A DNA stretch of 64,000 bases from contig NZ_BJMN01000025.1 in NCBI RefSeq assembly GCF_006539185.1, forward strand, positions 110,929-174,928. The letters run 5' to 3'. The position numbers and the translations under genes are program-made. Source of the DNA: Streptomyces gardneri. Its GTDB lineage: Bacteria; Actinomycetota; Actinomycetes; Streptomycetales; Streptomycetaceae. The stretch's first letter is position 1. Each line of letters starts with the position of its first letter. The notes under the pieces are model-generated. The model had not been told where the DNA came from. It made no database searches and saw only the letters and a list, made by a program, of their open reading frames with translations. Below are positions 1-7,900 of the stretch, piece after piece.

Positions 1-1569
1 GTGGAGGACCGGGCCGTGCCCGCCGCCATCGACCCCGTATCCGGCGTCGCCGCCACCGCCACGCACGTGGCCTGGGTGGAGCGGCTCGCCGACAACCGGG
101 CGGTCGTGGTGACCGCGCGCCGGGGCTCGGCCACCACGAGCCGGTACGTGCTGCCGGCGCAGGACCGCGGGGTCGTGATCGGTCTGATCGACGGCTGGGT
201 CACGTACACCGTGCCCGGCGGCGCCGCGGCCGACGTGCCGAACCCGCTCTACCCGCTGACCGCCCTCTCCCTCCAGGACAACAGGACCACGGTCAGGGTG
301 CTCGACAGCGTCGTGAGGGTCGACTGGCGCGCGCAGGGCGCTCTCGCGCAGGGCGGGACGCTCGCGAAGGGGGAGGGCTTCTACCGGATAGCCCTCGGGG
401 CGGACGGGCGTCCGGCCGCGACCATGGTGGCCACGAGCAAGGTCTCCACGGCGCTCACCGAGCTGAGCCGGAAGGTCCCCGGGTCGATGGACTTCCGCAG
501 GGGCGGCAGCTGGGCCGACGTCAACTGGTGGCTCAGCCGGCCCGGTGCGCGGGCGGACGTCGAGCTCGTGCACAAGCGGACCGGGAAGCGCTGGAGCGAT
601 TCCCTGGGTCCGTACGACCGGACAGGGGGCTTCGTCACCGGGTGGAACGGGGAGTTCCGAAACTACTCCGCGGCGCTGAACGGCGAGTACACCTGGACCC
701 TCACGGCCCGGCCGGACAACGGCATCGGACCCGTCCTGAAGCGGACCGGGACCCTTCGTGTCGACAGTGGGACGGCCCCGCACGACTACTCGGACAAGGG
801 CTCCCCCGACCTCCTCGCCCGGACCCGCGACGGACGGCTGATCTCCTACGACGTGCGCCAGCTCCGCACCCCGTGGATCACCGACTGGGAGCTGACGGAC
901 CGGGGCGGCGGCTGGAACGCGTACGACCGGCTCGTCGCCACCGGCGACCTGGCCGGCTCGAAGTACGCCGACCTCGTCGCCCGGGACCGCGCCGGCGTCC
1001 TCTGGCTCTACCCGGGCACGGGCCCCTCCCTCGCCAAGCGCATCGGCGTGGGCGGCGGCTGGAACGCGTACGACCAGCTCGCCGCCGGTTCCGACCTCAC
1101 GGGCGACGGCAGGTCCGACCTCGTCGCGACCGACCGGTCCGGCGTCCTGTGGCTCTACAAGGCCACCGGTGACACGGCCAAGCCCTTCGCCCCGCGCAAG
1201 CGGATCGGCGGCGGTTGGGGCGGGTACGACAAGCTCGTCGCCACCGGGAACATCGGCGGCGGCCCCGCCGGGGACCTCCTCGCCCGGGACCGCGCCGGGG
1301 TGCTCTGGCTCCACCTCGGCAAGGGCGACGGCACCTTCGCGCCCCGCACGAGGATCGGCGGCGGCTGGCAGCGGTACTCCGACATCGTGGCCGTCGGCGA
1401 CGGGAACAAGGACGGCCGTCCCGACCTCCTGGTCGACGACGCCTCGAGCATCGGGCCGGACTCGCTCGGCTTCTACCGGGGAACGGGCGACTGGAAGGCC
1501 CCGCTCACGGCACGCACTCAGCTGTACACCCAGGGCCCCCTCGGTGAGCTGCACCCGCAGCTCTTCTGA
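1..1569 (+). CDS. FG-GAP/VCBS-like repeat protein, probably 5'-truncated by the window edge
   Basis: The frame is open from the first base, so the true start probably lies upstream; a GTG sits at base 1 but no upstream sequence is available to judge it. The C-terminal half (about residues 265-510) holds at least five repeats built on a D-L-L/V-A-R-D-R-(A/S)-G-V-L-W-L core, each followed by a G-G-G-W-x-x-Y-D segment. This is the FG-GAP/VCBS-type beta-propeller pattern of Streptomyces extracellular proteins. The part before the repeats resembles a beta-rich surface region with no recognised catalytic motif. It is probably secreted, but no signal peptide can be seen. The ligand is unknown. Confidence 0.75.
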   Translation: MEDRAVPAAIDPVSGVAATATHVAWVERLADNRAVVVTARRGSATTSRYVLPAQDRGVVIGLIDGWVTYTVPGGAAADVPNPLYPLTALSLQDNRTTVRVLDSVVRVDWRAQGALAQGGTLAKGEGFYRIALGADGRPAATMVATSKVSTALTELSRKVPGSMDFRRGGSWADVNWWLSRPGARADVELVHKRTGKRWSDSLGPYDRTGGFVTGWNGEFRNYSAALNGEYTWTLTARPDNGIGPVLKRTGTLRVDSGTAPHDYSDKGSPDLLARTRDGRLISYDVRQLRTPWITDWELTDRGGGWNAYDRLVATGDLAGSKYADLVARDRAGVLWLYPGTGPSLAKRIGVGGGWNAYDQLAAGSDLTGDGRSDLVATDRSGVLWLYKATGDTAKPFAPRKRIGGGWGGYDKLVATGNIGGGPAGDLLARDRAGVLWLHLGKGDGTFAPRTRIGGGWQRYSDIVAVGDGNKDGRPDLLVDDASSIGPDSLGFYRGTGDWKAPLTARTQLYTQGPLGELHPQLF

Positions 1570-1582
1570 GCCCCCGCGGGTC

Positions 1583-2110
1583 CTAGCCGGCCAGGCTCTT
1601 GCGCAGGACGATGCACGGGCGGCCGTGGGCGAGGTCCGGGCGGCGGGCGGTCTCCTCGTAGCCGAGGGACGTCCAGAAGGCGAGTGCCTTCGGGTTGTTC
1701 TCCAGGACGGCGAGTCGCAGGCCCGTGCGGCCCTCGGTGCGGAAGCGGTCCTCGACGTACGAGGCGAGCCGGCGGCCGTGGCCCGCGCGCCGTTCGTCCG
1801 CGTGGACCATGAGCAGGCCGAGCCACGGGTCCGGTTCGGCCGGGTCGGGGTGGCGGCCGAGGGTCACGGCGACGGCGACGAGCCGGCCCTCGGAGCGGGC
1901 GAGGAGGACCTCGGCGGTGGGCTGCGCGAGCTCGTCGGCGAGGGCCGCGGCGACCTGCTCGGGGCGGATGTCGGAGGGGTCCGGGAAGTCGCCGCTGAGC
2001 TGCTGGAACTCCTCGTTCGACGCGTAGAGCGCGGTGAGCTCGGTGAGCAGCGGGCCCGGGAGGGCGGCGCCGTCCTCCAGTGCCTTGGGGGCGAGGGCTT
2101 CGACGATCAC
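1583..2110 (-). CDS. GNAT family N-acetyltransferase
   Basis: This 175-residue protein has the GNAT fold signature: an acidic N-terminal half, a central V-A-V-A-V-T-L strand, then motif A with R-R-A-G-H-G-R-R-L (about residues 107-115) for acetyl-CoA pyrophosphate binding, followed by L-R-L-A-V-L-E-N-N-P-K-A-L-A-F-W, the usual N-x-x-A-x-x-F/L-Y/W motif B. It should move an acetyl group from acetyl-CoA to an amine; the substrate cannot be told from sequence. It starts with GTG, lies convergent to the FG-GAP gene, and is separated from terD by a strong hairpin, so it is probably its own transcript. Confidence 0.85.
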   Translation of the reverse strand: MIVEALAPKALEDGAALPGPLLTELTALYASNEEFQQLSGDFPDPSDIRPEQVAAALADELAQPTAEVLLARSEGRLVAVAVTLGRHPDPAEPDPWLGLLMVHADERRAGHGRRLASYVEDRFRTEGRTGLRLAVLENNPKALAFWTSLGYEETARRPDLAHGRPCIVLRKSLAG

Positions 2111-2122
2111 GCGGCAAGCGTA

Positions 2123-2154
2123 GAGCCCCGGCGCGCGGAAACGCGCCGGGGCTC
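2123..2154 (-). terminator. Rho-independent-like hairpin after terD
   Basis: A perfect 13-bp stem (GAGCCCCGGCGCG at 2123-2135 with its complement at 2142-2154) and a 6-nt loop lie downstream of the minus-strand terD gene and upstream of the GNAT gene. There is no U-tract, as is common in Streptomyces. Confidence 0.7.
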
Positions 2155-2229
2155 CAACGGCTTTTCCCGGGTCCCTGGCAGAAGACCTGCCGGGGACCTA
2201 GCGGGGACTTGCCAGCATCTTGCCGAGTC

Positions 2230-2805
2230 TTAGAGGTTGACGCCGAAGTCGCGGGCGATGCCCTCGAGGCCCGAGGCGTAGCCCTGGCCGACCGCGCGGA
2301 ACTTCCACTCCGCGCCGTTGCGGTAGAGCTCGCCGAAGACCATGGCGGTCTCGACGGCCGCGTCCTCGGAGAGGTCGTAGCGGGCGAGCTCGGCGCCGCC
2401 GGCCTGGTTGACGATGCGGATGTAGGCGTTCCGCACCTGGCCGAAGTTCTGCGAGCGGGAGACCGCGTCGTAGATGGAGACCGGGAAGACGATCTTGTCG
2501 ACGTTCGCCGGGAGGCCCGCCAGGTTGACGTTGATCTGCTCGTCGTCGCCGCCGCCCTCGCCCGTGCGGTTGTCACCGGTGTGGACGATGGTCTGGTCCG
2601 GCGTCGACTTGTTGTTGAAGAAGACGAAGTGGGCGTCGGACGCGACCTTGCCCGCGGCGTCCACACCGATCGCCGACGCGTCGAGGTCGAAGTCGGTGCC
2701 GGTGGTGGTGCGGACGTCCCAGCCGAGGCCCACGGTGACGGCGGCGAGGCCCGGGGCCTCCTTGGTCAGGGAGACGTTGCCGCCCTTGGACAGGCTCACA
2801 GCCAT
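2230..2805 (-). CDS. terD: TerD family tellurium-resistance/stress protein
   Basis: The 191-residue product matches TerD end to end: M-A-V-S-L-x-K-G-G-N-V-S-L-T-K at the N-terminus, the D-F-D-L-D-A-S calcium-binding loop near residue 40, F-F-N-N-K, and H-T-G-D-N-R-T-G-E-G-G-G-D-D-E midway. TerD proteins are cytoplasmic calcium-binding proteins linked to tellurite resistance, stress survival and, in Streptomyces, differentiation; their biochemical role is still unclear. A good ribosome site (AAAGGGA) precedes the ATG. Streptomyces genomes carry many terD paralogues, so the symbol is a family label, not a claim of orthology. Confidence 0.93.
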   Translation of the reverse strand: MAVSLSKGGNVSLTKEAPGLAAVTVGLGWDVRTTTGTDFDLDASAIGVDAAGKVASDAHFVFFNNKSTPDQTIVHTGDNRTGEGGGDDEQINVNLAGLPANVDKIVFPVSIYDAVSRSQNFGQVRNAYIRIVNQAGGAELARYDLSEDAAVETAMVFGELYRNGAEWKFRAVGQGYASGLEGIARDFGVNL

Positions 2806-2920
2806 GGAAAGTCCCTTTCATCGTGGTGTCTTCGCCTGGAGAAACGCGCACGGGCCCCCAGCGGTTCCCGACGGGTTCCCGGCGAAAACAGGATGACTCC
2901 AACAGCCCACTGCGGGGAAC

Positions 2921-3361
2921 ATGGAGGGCATGTCCGGTCCCTATCCCATCCGCGGCTCCGTCTCGCTTCCCGAGGCCGAGCTCCAGTGGCGTTTCTCGCG
3001 GTCTTCGGGGCCGGGCGGGCAGCACGTGAACACCAGCGACTCGCAGGTGGAGCTCCGCTTCGACCTCGCGGCCACCACGGCGCTCCCCGAGGTGTGGAAG
3101 GCCCGCGCCCTGGAGCGCCTCGCCTCCCGCCTGGTCGACGGCGTCGTGACGGTCCGCTCCTCGGAGCACCGCTCCCAGTGGCGCAACCGCGAGACGGCCG
3201 CGGTCCGGCTCGCCGCGCTCCTCGCCGAGGCGACGGCCCCGCCGCCGAAGCCCCGCAGGCCGACGAAGATCCCGCGCGGCATCAACGAACGCCGGCTGCG
3301 CGAGAAGAAGCAGCGCTCGGAGACCAAGCGGACCCGGCAGTCCCGGGGCGACTGGGGCTGA
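2921..3361 (+). CDS. arfB: Alternative ribosome-rescue peptidyl-tRNA hydrolase ArfB (YaeJ/ICT1-like)
   Basis: The 146-residue protein has the release-factor catalytic motif G-P-G-G-Q-H-V-N-T at about residues 30-38 (GGQ at 32-34), followed by S-x-V-E-L-R-F and a lysine/arginine-rich C-terminal tail (K-K-Q-R-S-E-T-K-R-T-R). This is the ArfB/ICT1 layout: the GGQ loop hydrolyses peptidyl-tRNA on a stalled ribosome, and the basic tail enters the empty mRNA channel. The codon-recognition domains of full release factors are absent, as expected at this length. A second ATG at codon 4 is possible; the first has a G-rich ribosome site at suitable distance. Confidence 0.92.
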   Translation: MEGMSGPYPIRGSVSLPEAELQWRFSRSSGPGGQHVNTSDSQVELRFDLAATTALPEVWKARALERLASRLVDGVVTVRSSEHRSQWRNRETAAVRLAALLAEATAPPPKPRRPTKIPRGINERRLREKKQRSETKRTRQSRGDWG

Positions 3362-3370
3362 GAAGCCCCC

Positions 3371-3416
3371 CGAGCGCCCGAGCGCCCGAGCGCCCGAACC
3401 CGAGCCCCCGAGCCCC
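3371..3416. repeat. Short tandem repeat, 8-bp unit CGAGCGCC
   Basis: Three exact copies of CGAGCGCC (3371-3394) are followed after CGAACC by two copies of the variant CGAGCCCC. The tract fills the gap between the convergent arfB and flavin reductase genes. It looks like slippage-prone intergenic DNA; no function is evident. Confidence 0.8.
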
Positions 3417-3438
3417 CGGCCCCCGCCGGTCTCCGCGT

Positions 3439-4005
3439 TCAGCTCAGGTGTCGGTACTTCCCCTGGAAGTACGTCAGCGGGCCGCTGGCGTCCGCCGAGG
3501 GCAGGCCGACCGTCAGGACCCGGCCGACGACCAGGGTGTGGTCCCCGGTCACGACACGGCTCTCCGTGCGGCACTCCAGGACCGAGAGCGCCCCGCCGAG
3601 CAGCGGCGCGCCGCTCTCCTCGCCGCGCGTGTACGGAAGGTCGGCGAAGAGCAGCCGGTCGCTGACCCGGTTCTTCATCGCGAAGCGCCCGGCGGTCTGC
3701 CGCTGGCCCTCGGAGAGGATCGACACCGCCCAGACCGGGACCTCGGCGAGCAGGTCGTCCATGCGGGAGCCGTTGCGGAGGCTGACCAGAACCAGGGGTG
3801 GATCGAGGGAGACCGACATGAAGGCGGTGGCCGTCATGCCGACGTCCTCGCCGCGCGGGCCCTCGTCGGGGGCGTGTGCCGTCACCAGGACCACGCCCGC
3901 GGCGAGGCGGGACATCGCCGCCCGGAACTCGTCGTTGCTCACCCCCTCAGCATGAGGGATGGCCAGATCGGAGACGGGGGGCGGGGCGGGGGTCTTCTGC
4001 AGCAC
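3439..4005 (-). CDS. Flavin reductase family protein (FMN-binding split barrel)
   Basis: The 188-residue product carries the flavin-reductase-like core: F-R-A-A-M-S-R-L-A-A-G-V-V-L-V-T-A near residue 28, then G-M-T-A-T-A-F-M-S-V-S-L-D-P-P-L-V-L-V-S-L at about 56-76, and the late G-D-H-T-L-V-V-G-R-V strand. Such proteins reduce free FMN or FAD with NAD(P)H and usually feed two-component monooxygenases. No partner oxygenase is adjacent, so the partner is unknown. The start is GTG; internal starts within the proline-rich first 25 residues are possible. It is divergent from cdgB. Confidence 0.85.
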   Translation of the reverse strand: MLQKTPAPPPVSDLAIPHAEGVSNDEFRAAMSRLAAGVVLVTAHAPDEGPRGEDVGMTATAFMSVSLDPPLVLVSLRNGSRMDDLLAEVPVWAVSILSEGQRQTAGRFAMKNRVSDRLLFADLPYTRGEESGAPLLGGALSVLECRTESRVVTGDHTLVVGRVLTVGLPSADASGPLTYFQGKYRHLS

Positions 4006-4067
4006 ACCCGCACGCTAGACCGGGCCCACCGGGGGCCGCATCGGGCCCGGGGACCAGTCGGCCACCC

Positions 4068-4089
4068 CCGGGGGTCCTAGGACCCCCGG
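4068..4089. repeat. 22-bp perfect palindrome upstream of the flavin reductase gene
   Basis: Arms CCGGGGGT and ACCCCCGG meet at a central CCTAGG, giving a perfect two-fold symmetric 22-mer, 63 bp before the GTG of the minus-strand flavin reductase and about 245 bp before cdgB. With no loop it suits a dimeric regulator better than a terminator. The CTAG core is rare in Streptomyces DNA. The regulator is unknown. Confidence 0.6.
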
Positions 4090-4190
4090 CCGGGCGGCTC
4101 CCCGGCCGCGGGAGGGCTCCGGCCGGATCGGCCGAAAACCCACTAGGACCGGACCACCCCGAGAGGTTGTGCGCGACCCGCCATGACCTG

Positions 4191-4208
4191 CTGTGACTTG
4201 AGTCACAG
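4191..4208. promoter_or_regulatory. Crp-like (cAMP receptor protein) operator upstream of cdgB
   Basis: CTGTGACTTGAGTCACAG is an 18-bp inverted repeat with 8-bp arms. It contains TGTGA-N6-TCACA, the classical CRP consensus, and also fits GTG-N6-GNCAC, which I recall as the motif reported for Streptomyces Crp. It lies about 126 bp before the chosen cdgB start. The TGAC...GTCA core also resembles BldD half-sites, and cdgB is known in S. coelicolor as a BldD target, but the spacing here is one base short of the BldD consensus I recall. Confidence 0.55.
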
Positions 4209-4333
4209 AGGGCAGTATTTGCTGACCCTGTGTACCGGGTGCGCAGCTCGCTGTGATTCAGTGGCAGGGACAGTGCAGCACGAAGCCGATGAGAACCCTG
4301 GAGTTGCTGTCGAGGTCTCGGGGAGAGCGAGCG

Positions 4334-6100
4334 ATGGAGACCGAGTCGGAGCCGTACGTCCGTCTCTCGACCCTGCGGCAGCTGCATCAGGTCGTGGCGG
4401 ACCTCAACACAGCCCGCAGCCTGGCGGACACCCTGCAGACCGTCGCCGACGGTGTGGTCGCCGGTCTCAACTACGAGCTGGCCTGCGTCAACCTCGTACG
4501 CCCCGACGGTGACCTCGTCGTCGCCGCCTTCGCCGGAAGCTCCGCCGCCGAGGCCCTGATCACCGGCCGCGTCGGCTCCCGCGCCTCCTGGGACCGCCGC
4601 CTCTCCATGGGCTCCGGCTGGGGCGACCTCCGCTTCATCCCGCACACCGAGGGCTGGGTGCTGATGGACGACGACGTCCCCCAGTGGCACACCGACGGCC
4701 CCGCACCCCGCTTCGAGGACGAGTGGCACCCCCACGACCGTCTCTACGCCCCCATGTACGCCTCCGGCTCCGGCCGTGAACTCCTCGGCGTCATATCCGT
4801 CGACCGTCCGCGCAACGGCCGGCACCCCGGGCCCTGGGGCCAGGAGGCGCTCCAGATGTACGCCTCGCAGTCGGCCATCGCGATCAGCAACGCCCGTCTC
4901 CGCTCCAACATGCAGCGCGCCCTCGTCCGCCTGGAGCGCGAGCAGCAGGCCCTCCGGGCCTCCGAGGAGTCCTTCCGGCAGGCCTTCGAGTACGCCCCCT
5001 CCGGCATGGCCATCGCCGAGATGGGCGGCGACCAGCACGGCCGGCTGCTCCGCACCAACGACGCCCTCTGTCGGCTCCTCGGCCGGCCCGCCTCCGTCAT
5101 GCGGCGCTACTCCTTCGCCGACCTCGTCCACCCCGAGGACATAGGCACCCTGCTCCGGACCTCCGCCGAGGGCGGCCGCGCCGAGCTGCGCCTCGGGCGG
5201 CGCGACGGCACCTACGTCTGGGTGTCCCTGCGCAACTCGGTCGTCGCCGACACCGCCGACGGCCCCCGCTTCCTCCTCACCCACGTCGAGGACATCGAGG
5301 AGCGCAAGCGCCACGAGCTCCAGCTCGCCCACCGCGCCTCGCACGACGCGCTCACCGGACTCCCCAACAGCGCCGAGCTGCGCTCCCGGCTCTCCGCCCG
5401 CATCTGCGAGCGCCCCGCGGCGGCGGGCACCGCCGTCGGCGCCGGGTACACCGGATACGAGAGCGGCGGGCACGACGGCGGCTACGACTCCGCGAGGGAC
5501 GGCGGCTACGGCCCCGGCTACGGATCGGACTCCGGCCCCGGCTACGAATCCGGCCCCGGCCACGACTCCGGTCACGAATCCGGCTACGAGTCGCCGTACG
5601 AGCACGAGCACGGCTTCGGCTTCGAGCCGGCGAACGGCGCCGGACCCTACGACCACCACGTCCACATCGTCGCCCCGTCCACCGGCGAGGTCGACGACGG
5701 CACGAAGGGGCTCGCGGTCCTCTTCTGCGACCTCGACGGCTTCAAGTCGATCAACGACCGCTTCGGGCACCACACCGGCGACGCCGTTCTCATCGAGGTC
5801 GCCCGCCGGCTCACCACCGGTGTCCGCGACGGGGACACCGTCGCCCGGCTCGGCGGCGACGAGTTCGTCGTCCTCGCCGACGGCCTCGGCGCGGCCGACG
5901 CCGCCGACCTGGCCGTACGCCTCCGGAACGCGATCATTCCGCCGATCCGGGTGGACGGCCGGGCGGTCCGTGTCGGGGCGAGTTTCGGCATCGGCTGGGC
6001 GGAGTGCGGGATGACCGTCGAAGAGGTCCTGAACTCCGCCGACCAGCGGATGTACATCGAGAAGCGCTCCCGGGCCAAGGTTCACCGCCGGGCCGGCTGA
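4334..6100 (+). CDS. cdgB: Diguanylate cyclase CdgB (GAF-PAS-GGDEF)
   Basis: The 588-residue protein makes the second messenger c-di-GMP from two GTP. A GAF domain (about 15-170), a PAS domain with its C-terminal motif (about 215-330, ending V-E-D-I-E-E-R-K-R-H) and a GGDEF domain follow each other. The active-site GGDEF lies at 507-511, preceded five residues earlier by R-D-G-D, an RxxD product-inhibition site, so both activity and feedback control look intact. A Gly/Tyr/His/Ser-rich tract of nearly 100 residues (about 360-455) is inserted inside the GGDEF domain between D-A-L-T-G-L-P-N and C-D-L-D-G-F. The ATG at 4334 is preferred because GGGAGA precedes it; upstream GTG and ATG codons in frame are less well placed. 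In S. coelicolor CdgB controls development. Confidence 0.9.
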   Translation: METESEPYVRLSTLRQLHQVVADLNTARSLADTLQTVADGVVAGLNYELACVNLVRPDGDLVVAAFAGSSAAEALITGRVGSRASWDRRLSMGSGWGDLRFIPHTEGWVLMDDDVPQWHTDGPAPRFEDEWHPHDRLYAPMYASGSGRELLGVISVDRPRNGRHPGPWGQEALQMYASQSAIAISNARLRSNMQRALVRLEREQQALRASEESFRQAFEYAPSGMAIAEMGGDQHGRLLRTNDALCRLLGRPASVMRRYSFADLVHPEDIGTLLRTSAEGGRAELRLGRRDGTYVWVSLRNSVVADTADGPRFLLTHVEDIEERKRHELQLAHRASHDALTGLPNSAELRSRLSARICERPAAAGTAVGAGYTGYESGGHDGGYDSARDGGYGPGYGSDSGPGYESGPGHDSGHESGYESPYEHEHGFGFEPANGAGPYDHHVHIVAPSTGEVDDGTKGLAVLFCDLDGFKSINDRFGHHTGDAVLIEVARRLTTGVRDGDTVARLGGDEFVVLADGLGAADAADLAVRLRNAIIPPIRVDGRAVRVGASFGIGWAECGMTVEEVLNSADQRMYIEKRSRAKVHRRAG

Positions 6101-6207
6101 GGCCGCCGCGACCCGTCCTCCTGTCAAGCCCCGCACCTTGCGCTGGTCCGTTCGAGGTAGGCTCGGCCGGTCGGCGACGGCTGGCGAGCATGGAGAGGAT
6201 GGCCCGG

Positions 6208-7179
6208 ATGGCTGCCGGTAACGACGGCGGGAACAAGCCCGAGGACGACGATCCGTTCGGCTACCTGTACGAGGACGGCCAGGCAGCGGGCGCCCGGGCA
6301 CCGCAGGGCGGTGGCTACGGCTACCCCGGCCCCGCCCCCGCGCAGCCCGGTGTGCCCCGGACCTCGTACAACCAGGTCAGAACGGTCGGCGAGCGCCAGT
6401 ACGGCCAGCCGCCGCAGCAGCCTTACGTGCCGCCGCAGCAGCAGGCCCCCTACGGCCAGCCGCACGCGCAGTACGCCGCCCCCGAGACGTACGGCGGCCC
6501 GCCCACCCGGCAGGTCCCGCCGCAGCCCCCGCGCGGCGGCGGCTCCGGCCGCGGCCCCAACACCAGGGGCCTCCTGATCGGCGCGGTCGCGGTCGTCGCG
6601 GTCGTCGTGGTCGGCATCGCCGCCGCCGTGATCAGCAACTCGGGCGACAAGGACGACAAGGGCAACCAGGCCGGCGGCAGCGGTACGCCGTCGACCGCGC
6701 CCTCCCAGGTCTCCGAGGAACCCAGCACCGAGCCGAGCACGGAACAGACCCCGGCCGAACTCCCGAAGCAGGACGCGGCGACGCTGAAGCTGGGCGGCAC
6801 GGCCGCCACGGACAGCTCCGTCAAGGGGGCGCAGGGCACGAACGGCGCCTACGTGACCTTCAACGGTGTGGGCGGCTCCGCGAGCTGGTCGGTCGCCGTG
6901 CCGGACTCCGGTGAGTACACGCTCCGCATCATCTACAGCGTGCCCGGCAAGGACGCCAAGACCTCGCTGACGGTCAACGGCGAGACGCCGCGCGGGCTGA
7001 ACATGTCCAACTTCGCGAAGGCCGCCGAGGGCGACTGGGAGAAGGGTTGGACGTACACGTACGCCTACGTGAACCTGAAGAAGGGCGACAACGCGCTCAA
7101 GATCTCCTGCGAGGCGGGAGACACGTGCGAGGCGATCCTCGACCAGGTCTACCTGGAGGCCGGTCACACCGGCAGGTGA
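6208..7179 (+). CDS. Membrane-anchored carbohydrate-binding-module protein (CBM35-like)
   Basis: The 323-residue product has a cytoplasmic Pro/Gln/Tyr-rich, low-complexity N-terminus (residues 1-115), one membrane segment G-L-L-I-G-A-V-A-V-V-A-V-V-V-V-G-I-A-A-A (about 121-144), a Thr/Ser/Pro/Glu-rich linker, and a beta-sandwich of about 130 residues with A-Y-V-T-F-N-G-V-G-G-S-A-S-W and G-E-Y-T-L-R-I-I-Y, typical of CBM35/CBM6 modules. It probably displays a sugar-binding domain outside the membrane. Of three nearby ATGs (6190, 6199, 6208) the last has GGAGAGG at 9 bp spacing. It follows cdgB by about 107 bp. Confidence 0.75.
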   Translation: MAAGNDGGNKPEDDDPFGYLYEDGQAAGARAPQGGGYGYPGPAPAQPGVPRTSYNQVRTVGERQYGQPPQQPYVPPQQQAPYGQPHAQYAAPETYGGPPTRQVPPQPPRGGGSGRGPNTRGLLIGAVAVVAVVVVGIAAAVISNSGDKDDKGNQAGGSGTPSTAPSQVSEEPSTEPSTEQTPAELPKQDAATLKLGGTAATDSSVKGAQGTNGAYVTFNGVGGSASWSVAVPDSGEYTLRIIYSVPGKDAKTSLTVNGETPRGLNMSNFAKAAEGDWEKGWTYTYAYVNLKKGDNALKISCEAGDTCEAILDQVYLEAGHTGR

Positions 7180-7184
7180 CGCTC

Positions 7185-7210
7185 AAGAGGCCTCTTTCGA
7201 GGGGCCTCTT
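7185..7210 (+). terminator. Hairpin after the carbohydrate-binding protein gene
   Basis: AAGAGGCC (7185-7192) pairs exactly with GGCCTCTT (7203-7210) across a 10-nt loop, five bases after the stop codon. Confidence 0.65.
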
Positions 7211-7304
7211 CCGCCGCGCCGACGGGGCTCCGCTCCGAGGCGTGGCGGAGGGGATCCATGGGTGACGTACGTCGCGCCACCCACGGGTCAGATCCTCGCG
7301 TCGG

Positions 7305-7730
7305 TCACCACTTGGTGCAGGTGTTCTTCACGGACCCATCGCTGTTGAGGCGGGCCACCTGGATTCCGATGTCGAAGAGCCCGTTGACGTGAGACGCCGT
7401 GGTGTTCCACGTGCTCGTCCTTCCGTTGCCCTGCGAGTTCTTGTTCCACTTCCAGTTGTGGATCCTGCCGAAGGTGTCCTTCGAGATCAGGCGCACAGCG
7501 ACGCTGTTCCCGTCGGCCAGCTTGTCGGTCAGGGTGAACTTGAGATTGATCGTGTAGCCGGGCCCCCAGTAGTTGGTCCAGGACATCGCACCGTAGGCAC
7601 CGGTCGTGCTGCAGTTGCTGCTGCCGGCGTCGAGGGCCGTCGGGGCCGCCTGGGCCGACCCGGACATGGACAGGGAAAGGGTGACCGCCGCGGCCGTCAC
7701 TCCCGCAGCGGTCATGATGTTCTTGCGCAC
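7305..7730 (-). CDS. Small secreted protein of unknown function
   Basis: This 141-residue protein begins with a clear Sec signal peptide (K-N-I-M-T-A-A-G-V-T-A-A-A-V-T-L-S-L-S-M-S-G-S-A-Q-A-A, cleavage near residue 28). The mature part of about 110 residues has two cysteines (S-N-C-S-T-T-G and K-N-T-C-T-K-W) likely to form a disulphide, many aromatics (W-T-N-Y-W-G, H-N-W-K-W-N-K-N) and no known catalytic motif. I do not recognise the family. The ATG is taken as start because it is followed directly by the signal peptide. It is isolated between two convergent or unrelated genes. Confidence 0.7.
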   Translation of the reverse strand: MRKNIMTAAGVTAAAVTLSLSMSGSAQAAPTALDAGSSNCSTTGAYGAMSWTNYWGPGYTINLKFTLTDKLADGNSVAVRLISKDTFGRIHNWKWNKNSQGNGRTSTWNTTASHVNGLFDIGIQVARLNSDGSVKNTCTKW

Positions 7731-7753
7731 GTGAGATTCCTCCAGGATCGACT

Positions 7754-7787
7754 ATCGAACACTTTGATCTTCGTTCGCGTGTTCGAT
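7754..7787. repeat. 9-bp inverted repeat upstream of the small secreted protein gene
   Basis: ATCGAACAC (7754-7762) is exactly inverted as GTGTTCGAT (7779-7787) with a 16-bp spacer, 24 to 57 bp before the start of the minus-strand secreted protein. It could be an operator or a leader hairpin; no regulator can be named. Confidence 0.5.
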
Positions 7788-7900
7788 CGACGTCCAGTGG
7801 AGAGCGCCGAATGGCCGGTAATGCTCTGTGATATCCACCCCGCGGGGGCGGTCTGTTTGAGCCAGGGCAGCGATGTCGGAATCACACGGCCCGGCAGGCC

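Noticed and set aside
2080..4080. A 666-residue plus-strand frame spanning terD, arfB and the flavin reductase gene
   Set aside because: It crosses three supported genes and a terminator, and shows no recognisable domain.
4253..4333. An upstream GTG or ATG start for cdgB
   Set aside because: The extra residues are not domain-like, and GGGAGA is best placed for the ATG at 4334.
5440..5630. Repetitive DNA within cdgB as a separate element
   Set aside because: It stays in frame and encodes a low-complexity protein insert; no sign of a mobile element.
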